Positions 1 to 5,211 of a stretch of 6,259 bases of DNA are shown in pieces (the stretch's first letter is position 1; each line of letters starts with the position of its first letter). The stretch covers positions 1-6,259 of the forward strand of contig CAJMDR010000131.1 in the NCBI GenBank assembly GCA_905212215.1. Direction: 5' to 3'. The notes under the pieces were generated by a model, which was given only the letters and a program-made list of their open reading frames with translations, searched no databases and had not been told where the DNA came from. A program made the position numbers and the translations under genes. The DNA is from an uncultured Porphyromonadaceae bacterium. Its GTDB lineage: Bacteria > Bacteroidota > Bacteroidia > Bacteroidales > Muribaculaceae.

Positions 1-108
1 GAAAGTGGCGTCGGCATACCGTCTCGACTCCCTCACATTAAGAAAATCGACTACCGGCTCCCGCAAGGCTGGGATATGATATGGTGGAATTACGTTCACA
101 GCGCACAT
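1..108 (-). CDS. rsmH: 16S rRNA (cytosine(1402)-N(4))-methyltransferase RsmH, N-terminal fragment (gene runs off the window)
   Basis: Only the first 36 codons are present; the frame is open to the window edge. RsmH (MraW) N4-methylates C1402 of 16S rRNA in the ribosomal P site, using S-adenosylmethionine. The visible segment has the family's opening: YHIPALREPVVDFLNV (residues 10-25), matching the usual YHxPVLlxE..dgLni pattern, then YADATF (31-36), which normally leads into the GGGGHS SAM-binding loop just outside the window. The ATG at 108 is the most upstream possible start because an in-frame TAA directly precedes it. No Shine-Dalgarno is seen. A consensus promoter lies about 13 nt upstream, so the 5' leader should be only a few bases. 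In many bacteria mraZ precedes rsmH at the head of the division/cell-wall cluster; here no mraZ-like frame is found upstream. The assignment rests on a short fragment, so it is likely rather than certain. Confidence 0.72.
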   Translation of the reverse strand, partial: MCAVNVIPPYHIPALREPVVDFLNVRESRRYADATF

Positions 109-120
109 TTATTCAGACTG

Positions 121-151
121 CAAAGTTAGCAAAACCCCGCAACATAGGCAA
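121..151 (-). promoter_or_regulatory. Bacteroidota-type promoter for rsmH
   Basis: On the minus strand the -7 element TAACTTTG occupies 128-121 and a -33 TTG lies at 151-149, separated by exactly 20 nt. This is the Bacteroidota housekeeping-sigma layout. Transcription would start near 114-116, only about 6-8 nt before the ATG at 108, giving an almost leaderless mRNA. Confidence 0.6.
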
Positions 152-224
152 TCCGCAACCCGATAAATTTTTGATTTTTAAGGAACACTGCCTAAGCTTT
201 TGCTTCAAAGTTGCCTGGAACTTG

Positions 225-299
225 TTCGGACAGTTCGGACAGGTCAGACAGTTCGGACAAGTCGGACGAAGGACCGGTAAGTTCGGCTCATCAGACTTG
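225..299. repeat. 9-bp tandem repeat element, copy 1 (degenerate)
   Basis: Five consecutive 9-bp units of the type TTCGGACAG/GTCGGACGA fill 225-269. They are followed by a spacer at 270-281 and two decayed inverse units (TTCGGCTCA, TCAGACTTG) at 282-299. The 21-nt core at 261-281 is identical at 20 of 21 positions to 3881-3901 in copy 3, in the same orientation, so this is a defined dispersed element and not a random microsatellite. Its inverted arm is short and poorly paired, unlike copies 2 and 3. It sits between two divergent genes, so it is not simply a gene-end terminator. No protein is supported: the frames through it give only low-complexity peptides. Confidence 0.7.
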
Positions 300-343
300 A
301 TGGCGTTGGGAATTGGGGGAGATTGCATTTTTTTAGATAAAAG

Positions 344-377
344 TTTGTCAATTTTTAGAAATGTTTTACTAACTTTG
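344..377 (+). promoter_or_regulatory. Bacteroidota-type promoter upstream of structured leader and LRR gene
   Basis: A -7 element TAACTTTG is at 370-377 and a -33 TTTG at 344-347. The 22-nt spacing is slightly longer than the 19-21 nt usual in the phylum. The start site would be near 384, about 238 nt upstream of the LRR gene. The transcript would therefore begin with the strongly folded segment at 419-536, either as a long leader or as a separate small RNA. Confidence 0.5.
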
Positions 378-383
378 CGGCGC

Positions 384-561
384 ATAGCCTTCCCGGCATG
401 TGTTTATTAGAAGCTCTAACGCTCTCGAATCACCACCTCGTAAAGCACAAGGGCTTGTCCAACTTACACTGCGCTCACGTCATCCGGCGTGGACCGAGCC
501 ATTGTAAGTTGGGGCTTGTGGTGAGCCTGAGAGCGTATGGCAAGGTCTGCGCCTTCTTTTT
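384..561 (+). ncRNA. Candidate structured RNA (small RNA or long 5' leader), family unknown
   Basis: The predicted transcript from the promoter at 344-377 contains a rod-like fold. Outer stem 419-426 pairs with 529-536 (ACGCTCTC/GAGAGCGT, 8 bp). Next, CACCAC 431-436 pairs with GTGGTG 518-523, with CACAAG 446-451 as an alternative partner for 515-520. A perfect 10-bp stem CCAACTTACA/TGTAAGTTGG joins 459-468 and 503-512, and short inner pairings such as GCTC/GAGC (473-476/496-499) complete it. A weak hairpin with a T-run ends at 561, giving about 178 nt. An extended hairpin with an asymmetric bubble at this length recalls 6S-type RNAs, but I see no diagnostic sequence and make no assignment. 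It could instead be a regulatory leader of the LRR gene. No convincing protein-coding frame is seen here. Confidence 0.42.
542..561 (+). terminator. Weak intrinsic terminator-like hairpin with competing pairing
   Basis: AAGGT (542-546) can pair with GCCTT (551-555, one G-U pair) around a CTGC loop, followed by C and five T. The stem is short, so termination may be partial. TCTGCG at 546-551 can alternatively pair with CGCAGA at 565-570, which would break this hairpin. Such mutually exclusive pairing is what an attenuator would need, but there is no direct support for regulation. Confidence 0.3.
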
Positions 562-621
562 ATCCGCAGAACTTCCCATCCTATACCCGGCAATAATGCA
601 CCACAATCAATACCTTCATTT

Positions 622-2940
622 ATGAGGAAAATTTTAATTACTCTGATTGCCGCCATGCTGTCGTTATCGGCCGGCGCATTCACAGACGGAAACCTTAAAT
701 ACAAGGTTCTGTCGACGGCTGAACGTACCGTCAGTGTGACAGGCTACGTAGAAAAACCAACCGGGGAGCTGGTGATACCGGCTTCTGCCAAGGACAGCAC
801 CATAACCTACACGGTGGTGTCCATAGGCAAGAGCGCTTTCAACGGATGCACTGGAGTGACATCCTTATCTCTTCCCGCTACGTTGCGCAGCATCGACAAC
901 GAATTCGCTTTCGCCGCTGTGCAGATTACTGAGCTGGTTCTCCCCGACAGCCTGAAATACATAGGCTTCGGTGCTTTCCAGACCTGTTCCGCGCTGAAAA
1001 AGATAACTTTCGGCAAAGGCCTGGAGGAAATAGGAGAACAGGCGTTTCTCAGCTGCTCCGCCCTTATGGGGGTGAACATTCCCGACCACGTGACAAAAGT
1101 GGGCAAGTATGCCTTCCGAGGCTGTACTTCGCTGGCTTCCGCAACGATACCGAAGTCATACAAACGCCTTTCCTACGGCATGTTCGAGCAGTGTGACTCG
1201 CTGAAAGAAGTGACCCTTCCTCCTGCTTTGGAAGTGATAGATCCATTCGCTTTCTCGCAAACCGGTATAAGTGAGATAGATGTCCCCGCCACGGTGGATA
1301 CTATCGGCAATTATGCGTTCAAGTCCTGTGCAAAGCTTGAGCGCGTCAAGCTGAACGGCAGCAAAGGCCGTTACTGTGGCTCCTACGCCTTCCAATACTG
1401 CAATGCTCTCAAAAAGGTGGAGGTGGAGAGTGTAGACGCATGGCTGAAATACCAATTCGTCAACAATACCGCCAATCCGGCATATATGTCCCATGCTCTG
1501 TACATCGACGGCTCTCTGTTGCGGAGACTCGTCATTCCGGCAGGGACGAAGTCTGTCGGTTACTGTCAGTTCATACGCCAGGACTCCCTTGCATACGTCT
1601 CCATTCCGGCTGGGCTGGAGAGCATAGATCAGAGTGCTTTCGAATCTTGCAGGAACATTGAAAGGGTGGACGGGACTTCTCTTGCTGACTGGTGTGCCAT
1701 CGAATTCAAAAAGAGTGGCAATCCCATCAGTTTAGGCGCTTCCCTCTATCTGGACGGTGTTCTGGTGGATTACCTGAGAATCCCTTCCACAATAAAGAGT
1801 ATTGGCTCTCGTGCTTTCTACAAATACAATCTGAGCGGCATCCATTTTGACGAAGGCCTCGAAGCCATTGGCTCCTATGCTTTCGCCGAAATTCCGGAGC
1901 TGACAGAGGTCAGGCTTCCCGAATCTCTTAAGAAAATGGGAGAATATGCGTTCTCGACATGTCATAAGTTGCATTCTCTCCACTTCGGGTCCGGCCTCAA
2001 AGCAGTAGCTCCCAATGCTTTTCTCAACAACTCAAAGCTTTCTTCCATAGAATGGGGCAAGATAAGGTACATAAGCGTAAGTTCTTTCTCAGGCTGTAAA
2101 TCGCTCAAGACTCTTGTGCTTCCGGAAACCCTCGATACTATTCAGAATAAAGGTTTCTATGCATGTGATTCACTGAAATCGGTACGCCTTGGCAACGGCC
2201 TGCAGTATATTGGACAGGATGGCTTCAGCAAATGCAGCCAGATGGATACTCTGGTGTTCGGCAAAAGCATGCGAGTGGTGAACAGGAACGGTTTCAACGG
2301 TTGCTCGTCGCTGAGGTATGTTGCTACGACGGATCTTGCCGCATGGTGCCGCACCGCTTTCGTAAACACTCAGGCTCAGCCTGTTACCTATGCCAATACG
2401 TTATATGTGGGAACGGAAGAACTCGATTCTCTCATCGTTCCGGACGGAGTCTCCTTTATAGGCCAGTATGCTTTCTCCGGCAACAAGCACATCTCCAAGG
2501 TGCGGATACCTTCCTCCACAAAACAGATTCTGGAAGGTGCCTTCAATGGCTGTAGCAGCGTTACGGATTTTGTAATCGGCAGGAATGTTGCTAAACTCGG
2601 CTCGAAGGTGTTTACCGGATGCTCGGCCACCCAGACTGTTACATGCCGTGGCAAAACTCCGGCGGAAGGTGCTGCCACCTTTCCCACGGCAGTGTACACA
2701 AATGCTACGCTATATGTGCCGGAAAGCTCGATAGATGATTATAAGGCGGCTGCGGCATGGAAGAAGTTCACTAAGATAGTACAGCTTGACATGGGTGTCA
2801 CAGCTCCTGAGATTGGCGATGCCGATGATCCTGTGATAGGGATTTATGACCTTACCGGCAGAAAGCTTCAGCGACCGGCAGAAGGCATTTGCCTCCTGCA
2901 CCATAAGTCAGGAAAAGTAGAGAAAGTGATAATACGGTAA
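622..2940 (+). CDS. Secreted BspA-like leucine-rich repeat protein (LRR_5 family)
   Basis: A 772-residue protein. Residues 1-19 are a signal peptide (basic start, hydrophobic core, SAGA before residue 20). No lipobox cysteine follows, so it is exported but not lipidated. Residues about 65-670 carry more than 20 LRR_5 units with a 22-24 residue period, centred on AF..C: AFNGC 72-76, AFQTC 118-122, AFRGC 164-168, AFKSC 232-236, SFSGC 488-492, AFNGC 640-644. Three variant modules (about 268-318, 351-400, 568-619) share W...F...NP...LY-DG...L.IP...IG, a pattern of BspA-like proteins. Residues 694-720 form a short linker (TLYVPESSIDDYKAAAAW). The last 35 residues contain GIYDLTGRKLQ and end basic, resembling C-terminal tails of Bacteroidota secreted proteins, including type IX cargo. 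The repeats usually bind surface or host ligands; the ligand here is unknown. The ATG at 622 is chosen because it places the signal peptide exactly. An A/T-rich upstream without Shine-Dalgarno is normal for the phylum. Confidence 0.92.
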   Translation: MRKILITLIAAMLSLSAGAFTDGNLKYKVLSTAERTVSVTGYVEKPTGELVIPASAKDSTITYTVVSIGKSAFNGCTGVTSLSLPATLRSIDNEFAFAAVQITELVLPDSLKYIGFGAFQTCSALKKITFGKGLEEIGEQAFLSCSALMGVNIPDHVTKVGKYAFRGCTSLASATIPKSYKRLSYGMFEQCDSLKEVTLPPALEVIDPFAFSQTGISEIDVPATVDTIGNYAFKSCAKLERVKLNGSKGRYCGSYAFQYCNALKKVEVESVDAWLKYQFVNNTANPAYMSHALYIDGSLLRRLVIPAGTKSVGYCQFIRQDSLAYVSIPAGLESIDQSAFESCRNIERVDGTSLADWCAIEFKKSGNPISLGASLYLDGVLVDYLRIPSTIKSIGSRAFYKYNLSGIHFDEGLEAIGSYAFAEIPELTEVRLPESLKKMGEYAFSTCHKLHSLHFGSGLKAVAPNAFLNNSKLSSIEWGKIRYISVSSFSGCKSLKTLVLPETLDTIQNKGFYACDSLKSVRLGNGLQYIGQDGFSKCSQMDTLVFGKSMRVVNRNGFNGCSSLRYVATTDLAAWCRTAFVNTQAQPVTYANTLYVGTEELDSLIVPDGVSFIGQYAFSGNKHISKVRIPSSTKQILEGAFNGCSSVTDFVIGRNVAKLGSKVFTGCSATQTVTCRGKTPAEGAATFPTAVYTNATLYVPESSIDDYKAAAAWKKFTKIVQLDMGVTAPEIGDADDPVIGIYDLTGRKLQRPAEGICLLHHKSGKVEKVIIR

Positions 2941-2991
2941 GCAGAATGATTCATTAGCAGACAAACCATTCTGTTTGCAAGCCAGACTACC

Positions 2992-3027
2992 CGGGGTGAT
3001 TCTTGAAAAAGAACCGCCCCGTTTTTT
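2992..3027 (+). terminator. Intrinsic terminator of the LRR gene
   Basis: A 13-position stem (2992-3004 with 3009-3021) has one G-U pair and one A/C mismatch. It closes on a GAAA tetraloop, has a five-pair CGGGG/CCCCG base, and is followed directly by six T (3022-3027). It begins 52 nt after the stop codon. The T-run is shared with the outer edge of repeat copy 2. Confidence 0.88.
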
Positions 3028-3200
3028 CTCGGACAAGTCGGACAGGTCGGACAAGTCAGACGAGGAGAGTGAGGTTGGACCTTTGGGCTATTTGGAGAGG
3101 TTGGGGTCTTCGGGAGGGTTGGCCGGATTTGGGTTGTTGGCGTGGTTTGACAGGAAAGTCCGACTCGTCTGACTCGTCCGAACTGTCCGACTTGTCCGAG
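3028..3200. repeat. 9-bp tandem repeat element, copy 2, with 37-bp inverted arms
   Basis: The left arm 3028-3064 consists of four 9-bp units (TCGGACAAG, TCGGACAGG, TCGGACAAG, TCAGACGAG). The right arm 3164-3200 is its reverse complement at 35 of 37 positions. The 99-nt interior (3065-3163) is strongly G-rich on the plus strand and itself shows a loose 9-nt rhythm of TTGGG-like units. The near-perfect pairing of arms made of separate units suggests maintenance as a stem. The right arm lies inside the 3' end of the four-helix-bundle reading frame and encodes its Thr/Ser/Arg-rich tail. Confidence 0.8.
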
Positions 3201-3762
3201 CCATGTGAGCCTGTTGAAGCTGGGTCCGGTAGTGGATGCGGGCATTATGCATCTGCTCGCGGATGCCGCCGTGTTGTAGGAATTGTTCCTGTTGTCGTTC
3301 AATGAGGCGGCGAAGCAGGTAAGTGGTCTGGTTGATGAGGGTGATGCAGAGGTTACATAGTTCTTCGGCTGTCATGTGCTCTACATGTAGTGTGGGCGCT
3401 CTCAGGAAATCTTCACTCTTGACGTATAGGCGCAGTTTTTAGGTGCGTGGATGGGTCTTGTCCCATTGTGGAAGCGAGTTCTGACGCAGGAAATCCTCGT
3501 AATCGAGCAACAGTTCTTCCAGTGATGCCTTTGCTACGTTTGTGAGTTTGATTTCTGTCTCGCGGGATGTGGCGGAGGCTTTGCTGCCTTCGGCGATGTT
3601 CTGTTTTCCGCTACGGGCGGCCTGTTCTATCTGGTCGCGGGTGCGGCTGTTGCGGCGCACGAATTTTGCGGCAAAAATTACGGAGAGGTCGTAGATGATC
3701 TCTGACAGTTTATAGGCTTTTAGTTTCCGGTAACCACCTCCGGTAGCAAGAAAAGGACTCAT
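3088..3762 (-). pseudogene. Four-helix-bundle protein with suffix domain, interrupted by an in-frame stop
   Basis: The first 107 codons (3762-3442) match stand-alone four-helix-bundle proteins of the 23S rRNA intervening-sequence/Avd type. Visible signatures are GGYRKLKAY (residues 9-17), the signature block QIEQAARSGKQNIAEGSKAS (44-63) and EELLLDYEDFL (82-92). A TAA at 3441-3439 (codon 108) ends this frame. The same frame reopens at once and runs to 3088, and codons 130-179 match the suffix domain of these proteins (EELCNLCITLINQTTYLL, then GGIREQMHNARIHYR). The gene is therefore one unit broken by a nonsense codon, or two fragments with the N-terminal part still expressed. Residues from about 183 on (RTSRT..., then Asn/Pro-rich) are encoded by repeat copy 2 and look like an acquired extension. 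Such proteins form helical-bundle oligomers; Avd, a relative, acts with reverse transcriptases, but none is encoded here. Cellular role unknown. A good promoter lies upstream. Confidence 0.8.
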
Positions 3763-3798
3763 GGTTCATGGCTTTAGGAGTTCGACTTAGAGTTTGGA

Positions 3799-3830
3799 CA
3801 AAAGTAAGCAATTCCAGGGAATTTTGCAAA
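3799..3830 (-). promoter_or_regulatory. Bacteroidota-type promoter for the four-helix-bundle gene
   Basis: On the minus strand -33 TTTG (3830-3827) and -7 TACTTTTG (3806-3799) are separated by exactly 20 nt. The start site would be near 3792, giving a leader of about 30 nt before the ATG at 3762. It implies that at least the N-terminal fragment of the interrupted gene is transcribed, independently of birA. Confidence 0.62.
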
Positions 3831-3851
3831 TCGGAGCCGGGATGGTGGCTG

Positions 3852-3934
3852 AAAAAACAGGACTCGGACAAGTCAGACAGGTCGGACGAAGGACCGATAA
3901 GTCTGACTCGTCCGACTTGTCTGAACCGTCCGAC
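3852..3934 (-). terminator. Possible terminator of the tsaE-birA transcript built from repeat copy 3
   Basis: Read on the minus strand, the hairpin formed by 3934-3908 and 3889-3863 is followed after five bases by six T (3857-3852). It lies just past the birA stop. The loop is large and the stem imperfect, so efficiency is uncertain. On the plus strand no T-run follows, so it would act only for leftward transcription. Confidence 0.4.
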
Positions 3935-3951
3935 TTGTCCGACCTGTCTGA
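3864..3951. repeat. 9-bp tandem repeat element, copy 3, hairpin-forming
   Basis: Three left units (TCGGACAAG, TCAGACAGG, TCGGACGAA; 3864-3890) are followed by a short core (3891-3901). Six inverse units (TCTGACTCG, TCCGACTTG, TCTGAACCG, TCCGACTTG, TCCGACCTG, TCTGA) run to 3951. The left arm 3863-3889 pairs with 3908-3934 at 22 of 27 positions around an 18-nt loop. It begins 12 nt beyond the birA stop codon. The extra right-hand units beyond the paired part resemble repeat copy-number change by slippage. Confidence 0.78.
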
Positions 3952-3963
3952 GAAAAATAACTG

Positions 3964-4701
3964 TCAGGGATGCAGGAACTCTACTTCTTTGAAGGCGTAG
4001 CGGCGACGTTGGCCGGTGGTGTCATCGAGGAGAAGGAAGCCCATCGGCTCTACATCGGCTATCGCGGCATGGAAGGTGTTTCCGGAGGCTACATCGCGGT
4101 AAGGATAGGGTTGGCCGTCGTTGCGGTACATGCACTCCATATAGTGTCGATGCAGTTCTTCGCGGCCTTCCTCGGTCTCCGTCATGGGCAATAGCTCTTC
4201 AAGACATTCAAGCATCTCTTTGGCGGCATCATCGGGCGATAGCGTTTCTCCGGTGAGCCGTCGCAGCGATTCCGGGTTTGGCAGCGTGGCGGGGAACTCC
4301 GTCTGGTTCAGGTTCAGCCCTATGCCTATGATGCTGCTTTCCAGCTTTGAGGAAACGGCGTTCTCGATGAGGATGCCACAAATCTTAGTGTCGGCCACAT
4401 AAATGTCGTTGGGCCATTTCACCAGAGCCTTCACGCCATGTCGCTTAAGGAACTCCACCACGGCGAGAGCGGTAGCCTGTGAGAGCGAGAACTGGCGGTT
4501 TGCGGGCAGGCCGTCGGGATGCCACAGGAGGCTGAAGAGCAGGTTCGCGCCCGGTTCCGAGAGCCATACATTGCCTCTCTGCCCCCTTCCCTGCGACTGT
4601 CGGCCGGCATATACGGCATGGTTTTCCTGTGGCTGCAAGCGGCGCAGCAAGGCATTGGTGGAGTCCGTCTCCACCACGAATTGCAACTGAGTCTTAGTCA
4701 T
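3964..4701 (-). CDS. birA: Biotin--[acetyl-CoA-carboxylase] ligase, single-domain (no DNA-binding domain)
   Basis: A 245-residue cytosolic enzyme that activates biotin with ATP to biotinyl-5'-AMP and transfers it to the target lysine of biotin carboxyl carrier domains, such as those of acyl-CoA carboxylases. Visible motifs are DSTN (13-16), the biotin/adenylate loop GRGQRGNVW (38-46), KWPNDI with the catalytic lysine at 95, KICGIL (106-111) and GIGLNLN (126-132). The small C-terminal domain ends YAFKEVEFLHP, a common ending in this family. There is no N-terminal helix-turn-helix, so unlike E. coli BirA it cannot repress biotin genes by that route. The start at 4701 lies 18 nt after the tsaE stop, so the two are almost certainly cotranscribed. 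The sequence before the start is an A/T run without Shine-Dalgarno. Repeat copy 3 lies right after the stop and may terminate the transcript. Confidence 0.95.
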   Translation of the reverse strand: MTKTQLQFVVETDSTNALLRRLQPQENHAVYAGRQSQGRGQRGNVWLSEPGANLLFSLLWHPDGLPANRQFSLSQATALAVVEFLKRHGVKALVKWPNDIYVADTKICGILIENAVSSKLESSIIGIGLNLNQTEFPATLPNPESLRRLTGETLSPDDAAKEMLECLEELLPMTETEEGREELHRHYMECMYRNDGQPYPYRDVASGNTFHAAIADVEPMGFLLLDDTTGQRRRYAFKEVEFLHP

Positions 4702-4719
4702 AATTATATAATTATACGC

Positions 4720-5142
4720 TCAGTCCTCTATGATCAGCTTCCGCGAGCCGTCGTCGTTCACTTCCACCTGCACATAGCGAGTGTCGCCGGGAAGAAGGTC
4801 CGCTATTCTCTCGGGCCATTCCACCAGGCAGAGTGCTCCGGAGTCGAAATAGTCGGGAGCACCTATTTCCTCGGCCTCTTCCGGTTTCTCCAGGCGGTAG
4901 AAGTCGAAGTGATAGATCAGTTCAGCTGTTTCATCGGAGCGGTATTCGTTGATAACGGCGAACGAAGGTGAGGTAACCGGTTCCGTCACACCGAGTTCGG
5001 CACAGAGCGCCGCGATGAAAGTCGTCTTTCCGGCTCCCATTTCCCCTTTAAAGGCGATTACCGTTCTGTCGTCGAGGAGCTTTATGAAATCATGCGCTGC
5101 GGAGCGCAGGTCGTCGAGGGATTGAATGTCTATTATTTTCAT
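4720..5142 (-). CDS. tsaE: tRNA (adenosine(37)-N6)-threonylcarbamoyltransferase complex ATPase subunit TsaE
   Basis: A 140-residue P-loop ATPase, close to the usual family length. With TsaB and TsaD it completes transfer of the threonylcarbamoyl group to A37 of ANN-decoding tRNAs (t6A); ATP hydrolysis by TsaE resets the complex. Walker A is GEMGAGKTT (33-41, Lys39 and Thr40). TSPSF (57-61) and HFDFYRL (78-84) are typical TsaE motifs, and LVEWPE (106-111) is the conserved acidic/aromatic motif near the active site. It is the first gene of a two-gene unit with birA, though the functions are unrelated. The ATG at 5142 begins MKIIDIQSLDDL, a normal family N-terminus. A minus-strand -7 element lies 14 nt upstream, implying a very short leader. 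Confidence 0.96.
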   Translation of the reverse strand: MKIIDIQSLDDLRSAAHDFIKLLDDRTVIAFKGEMGAGKTTFIAALCAELGVTEPVTSPSFAVINEYRSDETAELIYHFDFYRLEKPEEAEEIGAPDYFDSGALCLVEWPERIADLLPGDTRYVQVEVNDDGSRKLIIED

Positions 5143-5151
5143 TCTGTATTT

Positions 5152-5183
5152 TTTGCAAAATTACGAAAAAATCCGTAACTTTG
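5152..5183 (+). promoter_or_regulatory. Bacteroidota-type promoter for the carboxynorspermidine dehydrogenase-like gene
   Basis: -33 TTTG (5152-5155), a 20-nt spacer and -7 TAACTTTG (5176-5183) match the consensus exactly. The start site would be near 5190, with a leader of about 22 nt. A small hairpin ATCGT/ACGAT (5186-5190/5196-5200, five-A loop) lies at the beginning of the leader. The -33 box touches the opposing tsaE -7 box. Confidence 0.68.
5156..5163 (-). promoter_or_regulatory. Candidate -7 element of the tsaE-birA promoter
   Basis: TAATTTTG read on the minus strand (5163-5156) fits TAnnTTTG and places the start site near 5149, about 7 nt before the tsaE ATG. No good -33 TTTG is found about 20 nt upstream, so the promoter is weaker by consensus than the opposing one. 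Confidence 0.45.
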
Positions 5184-5211
5184 TAATCGTAAAAAACGAT
5201 ATACTGAAAAC

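Larger units (their letters stand above)
3023..3957. repeat. Inverted-repeat-bounded block enclosing the four-helix-bundle gene
   Basis: The outer left end, read rightwards from 3023, is TTTTTCTCGGACAAG. The outer right end, read on the minus strand from 3957, is TTTTTCTCAGACAGG. Over the first 30 positions 27 agree, and the shared TTTTTCTC lies outside the 9-bp units. The two repeat arrays thus form outward boundaries in opposite orientation around the four-helix-bundle gene. No transposase and no clear target-site duplication are seen, so mobility is an inference only. Confidence 0.4.

Noticed and set aside
81..410. Plus-strand frame of 109 codons with FGQFGQV-type peptide.
   Set aside because: It overlaps the rsmH start and is a translation of repeat copy 1; it has low complexity and no recognisable domain.
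459..513. Integron attC-like site: GTCCAAC-like left box, 5-nt spacer, bulged base and GTTGGGG right box.
   Set aside because: The right box does not fit GTTRRRY, no integrase or gene cassette is nearby, and the 10-bp stem is explained by the larger RNA fold.
611..618. TACCTTCA as a -7 box immediately before the LRR start.
   Set aside because: It misses the TTTG consensus and is too close to the ATG at 622 to leave room for a start site.
2942..2973. CAGAATG/CATTCTG hairpin just after the LRR stop codon.
   Set aside because: It is a 7-bp stem with an 18-nt loop; the terminator at 2992-3027 is far stronger and explains the 3' end.
3088..3762. Diversity-generating retroelement Avd gene or 23S rRNA intervening sequence.
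   Set aside because: No reverse transcriptase, template/variable repeat pair or rRNA sequence is in the window; only the protein fold family is shared.
3028..3951. CRISPR array.
   Set aside because: Units are 9 bp, contiguous and partly inverted, with no unique spacers.
3768..4000. Plus-strand frames with Ser/Asp/Lys repeats.
   Set aside because: They are translations of repeat copy 3 on the antisense side of the birA end, with no start context or homology.
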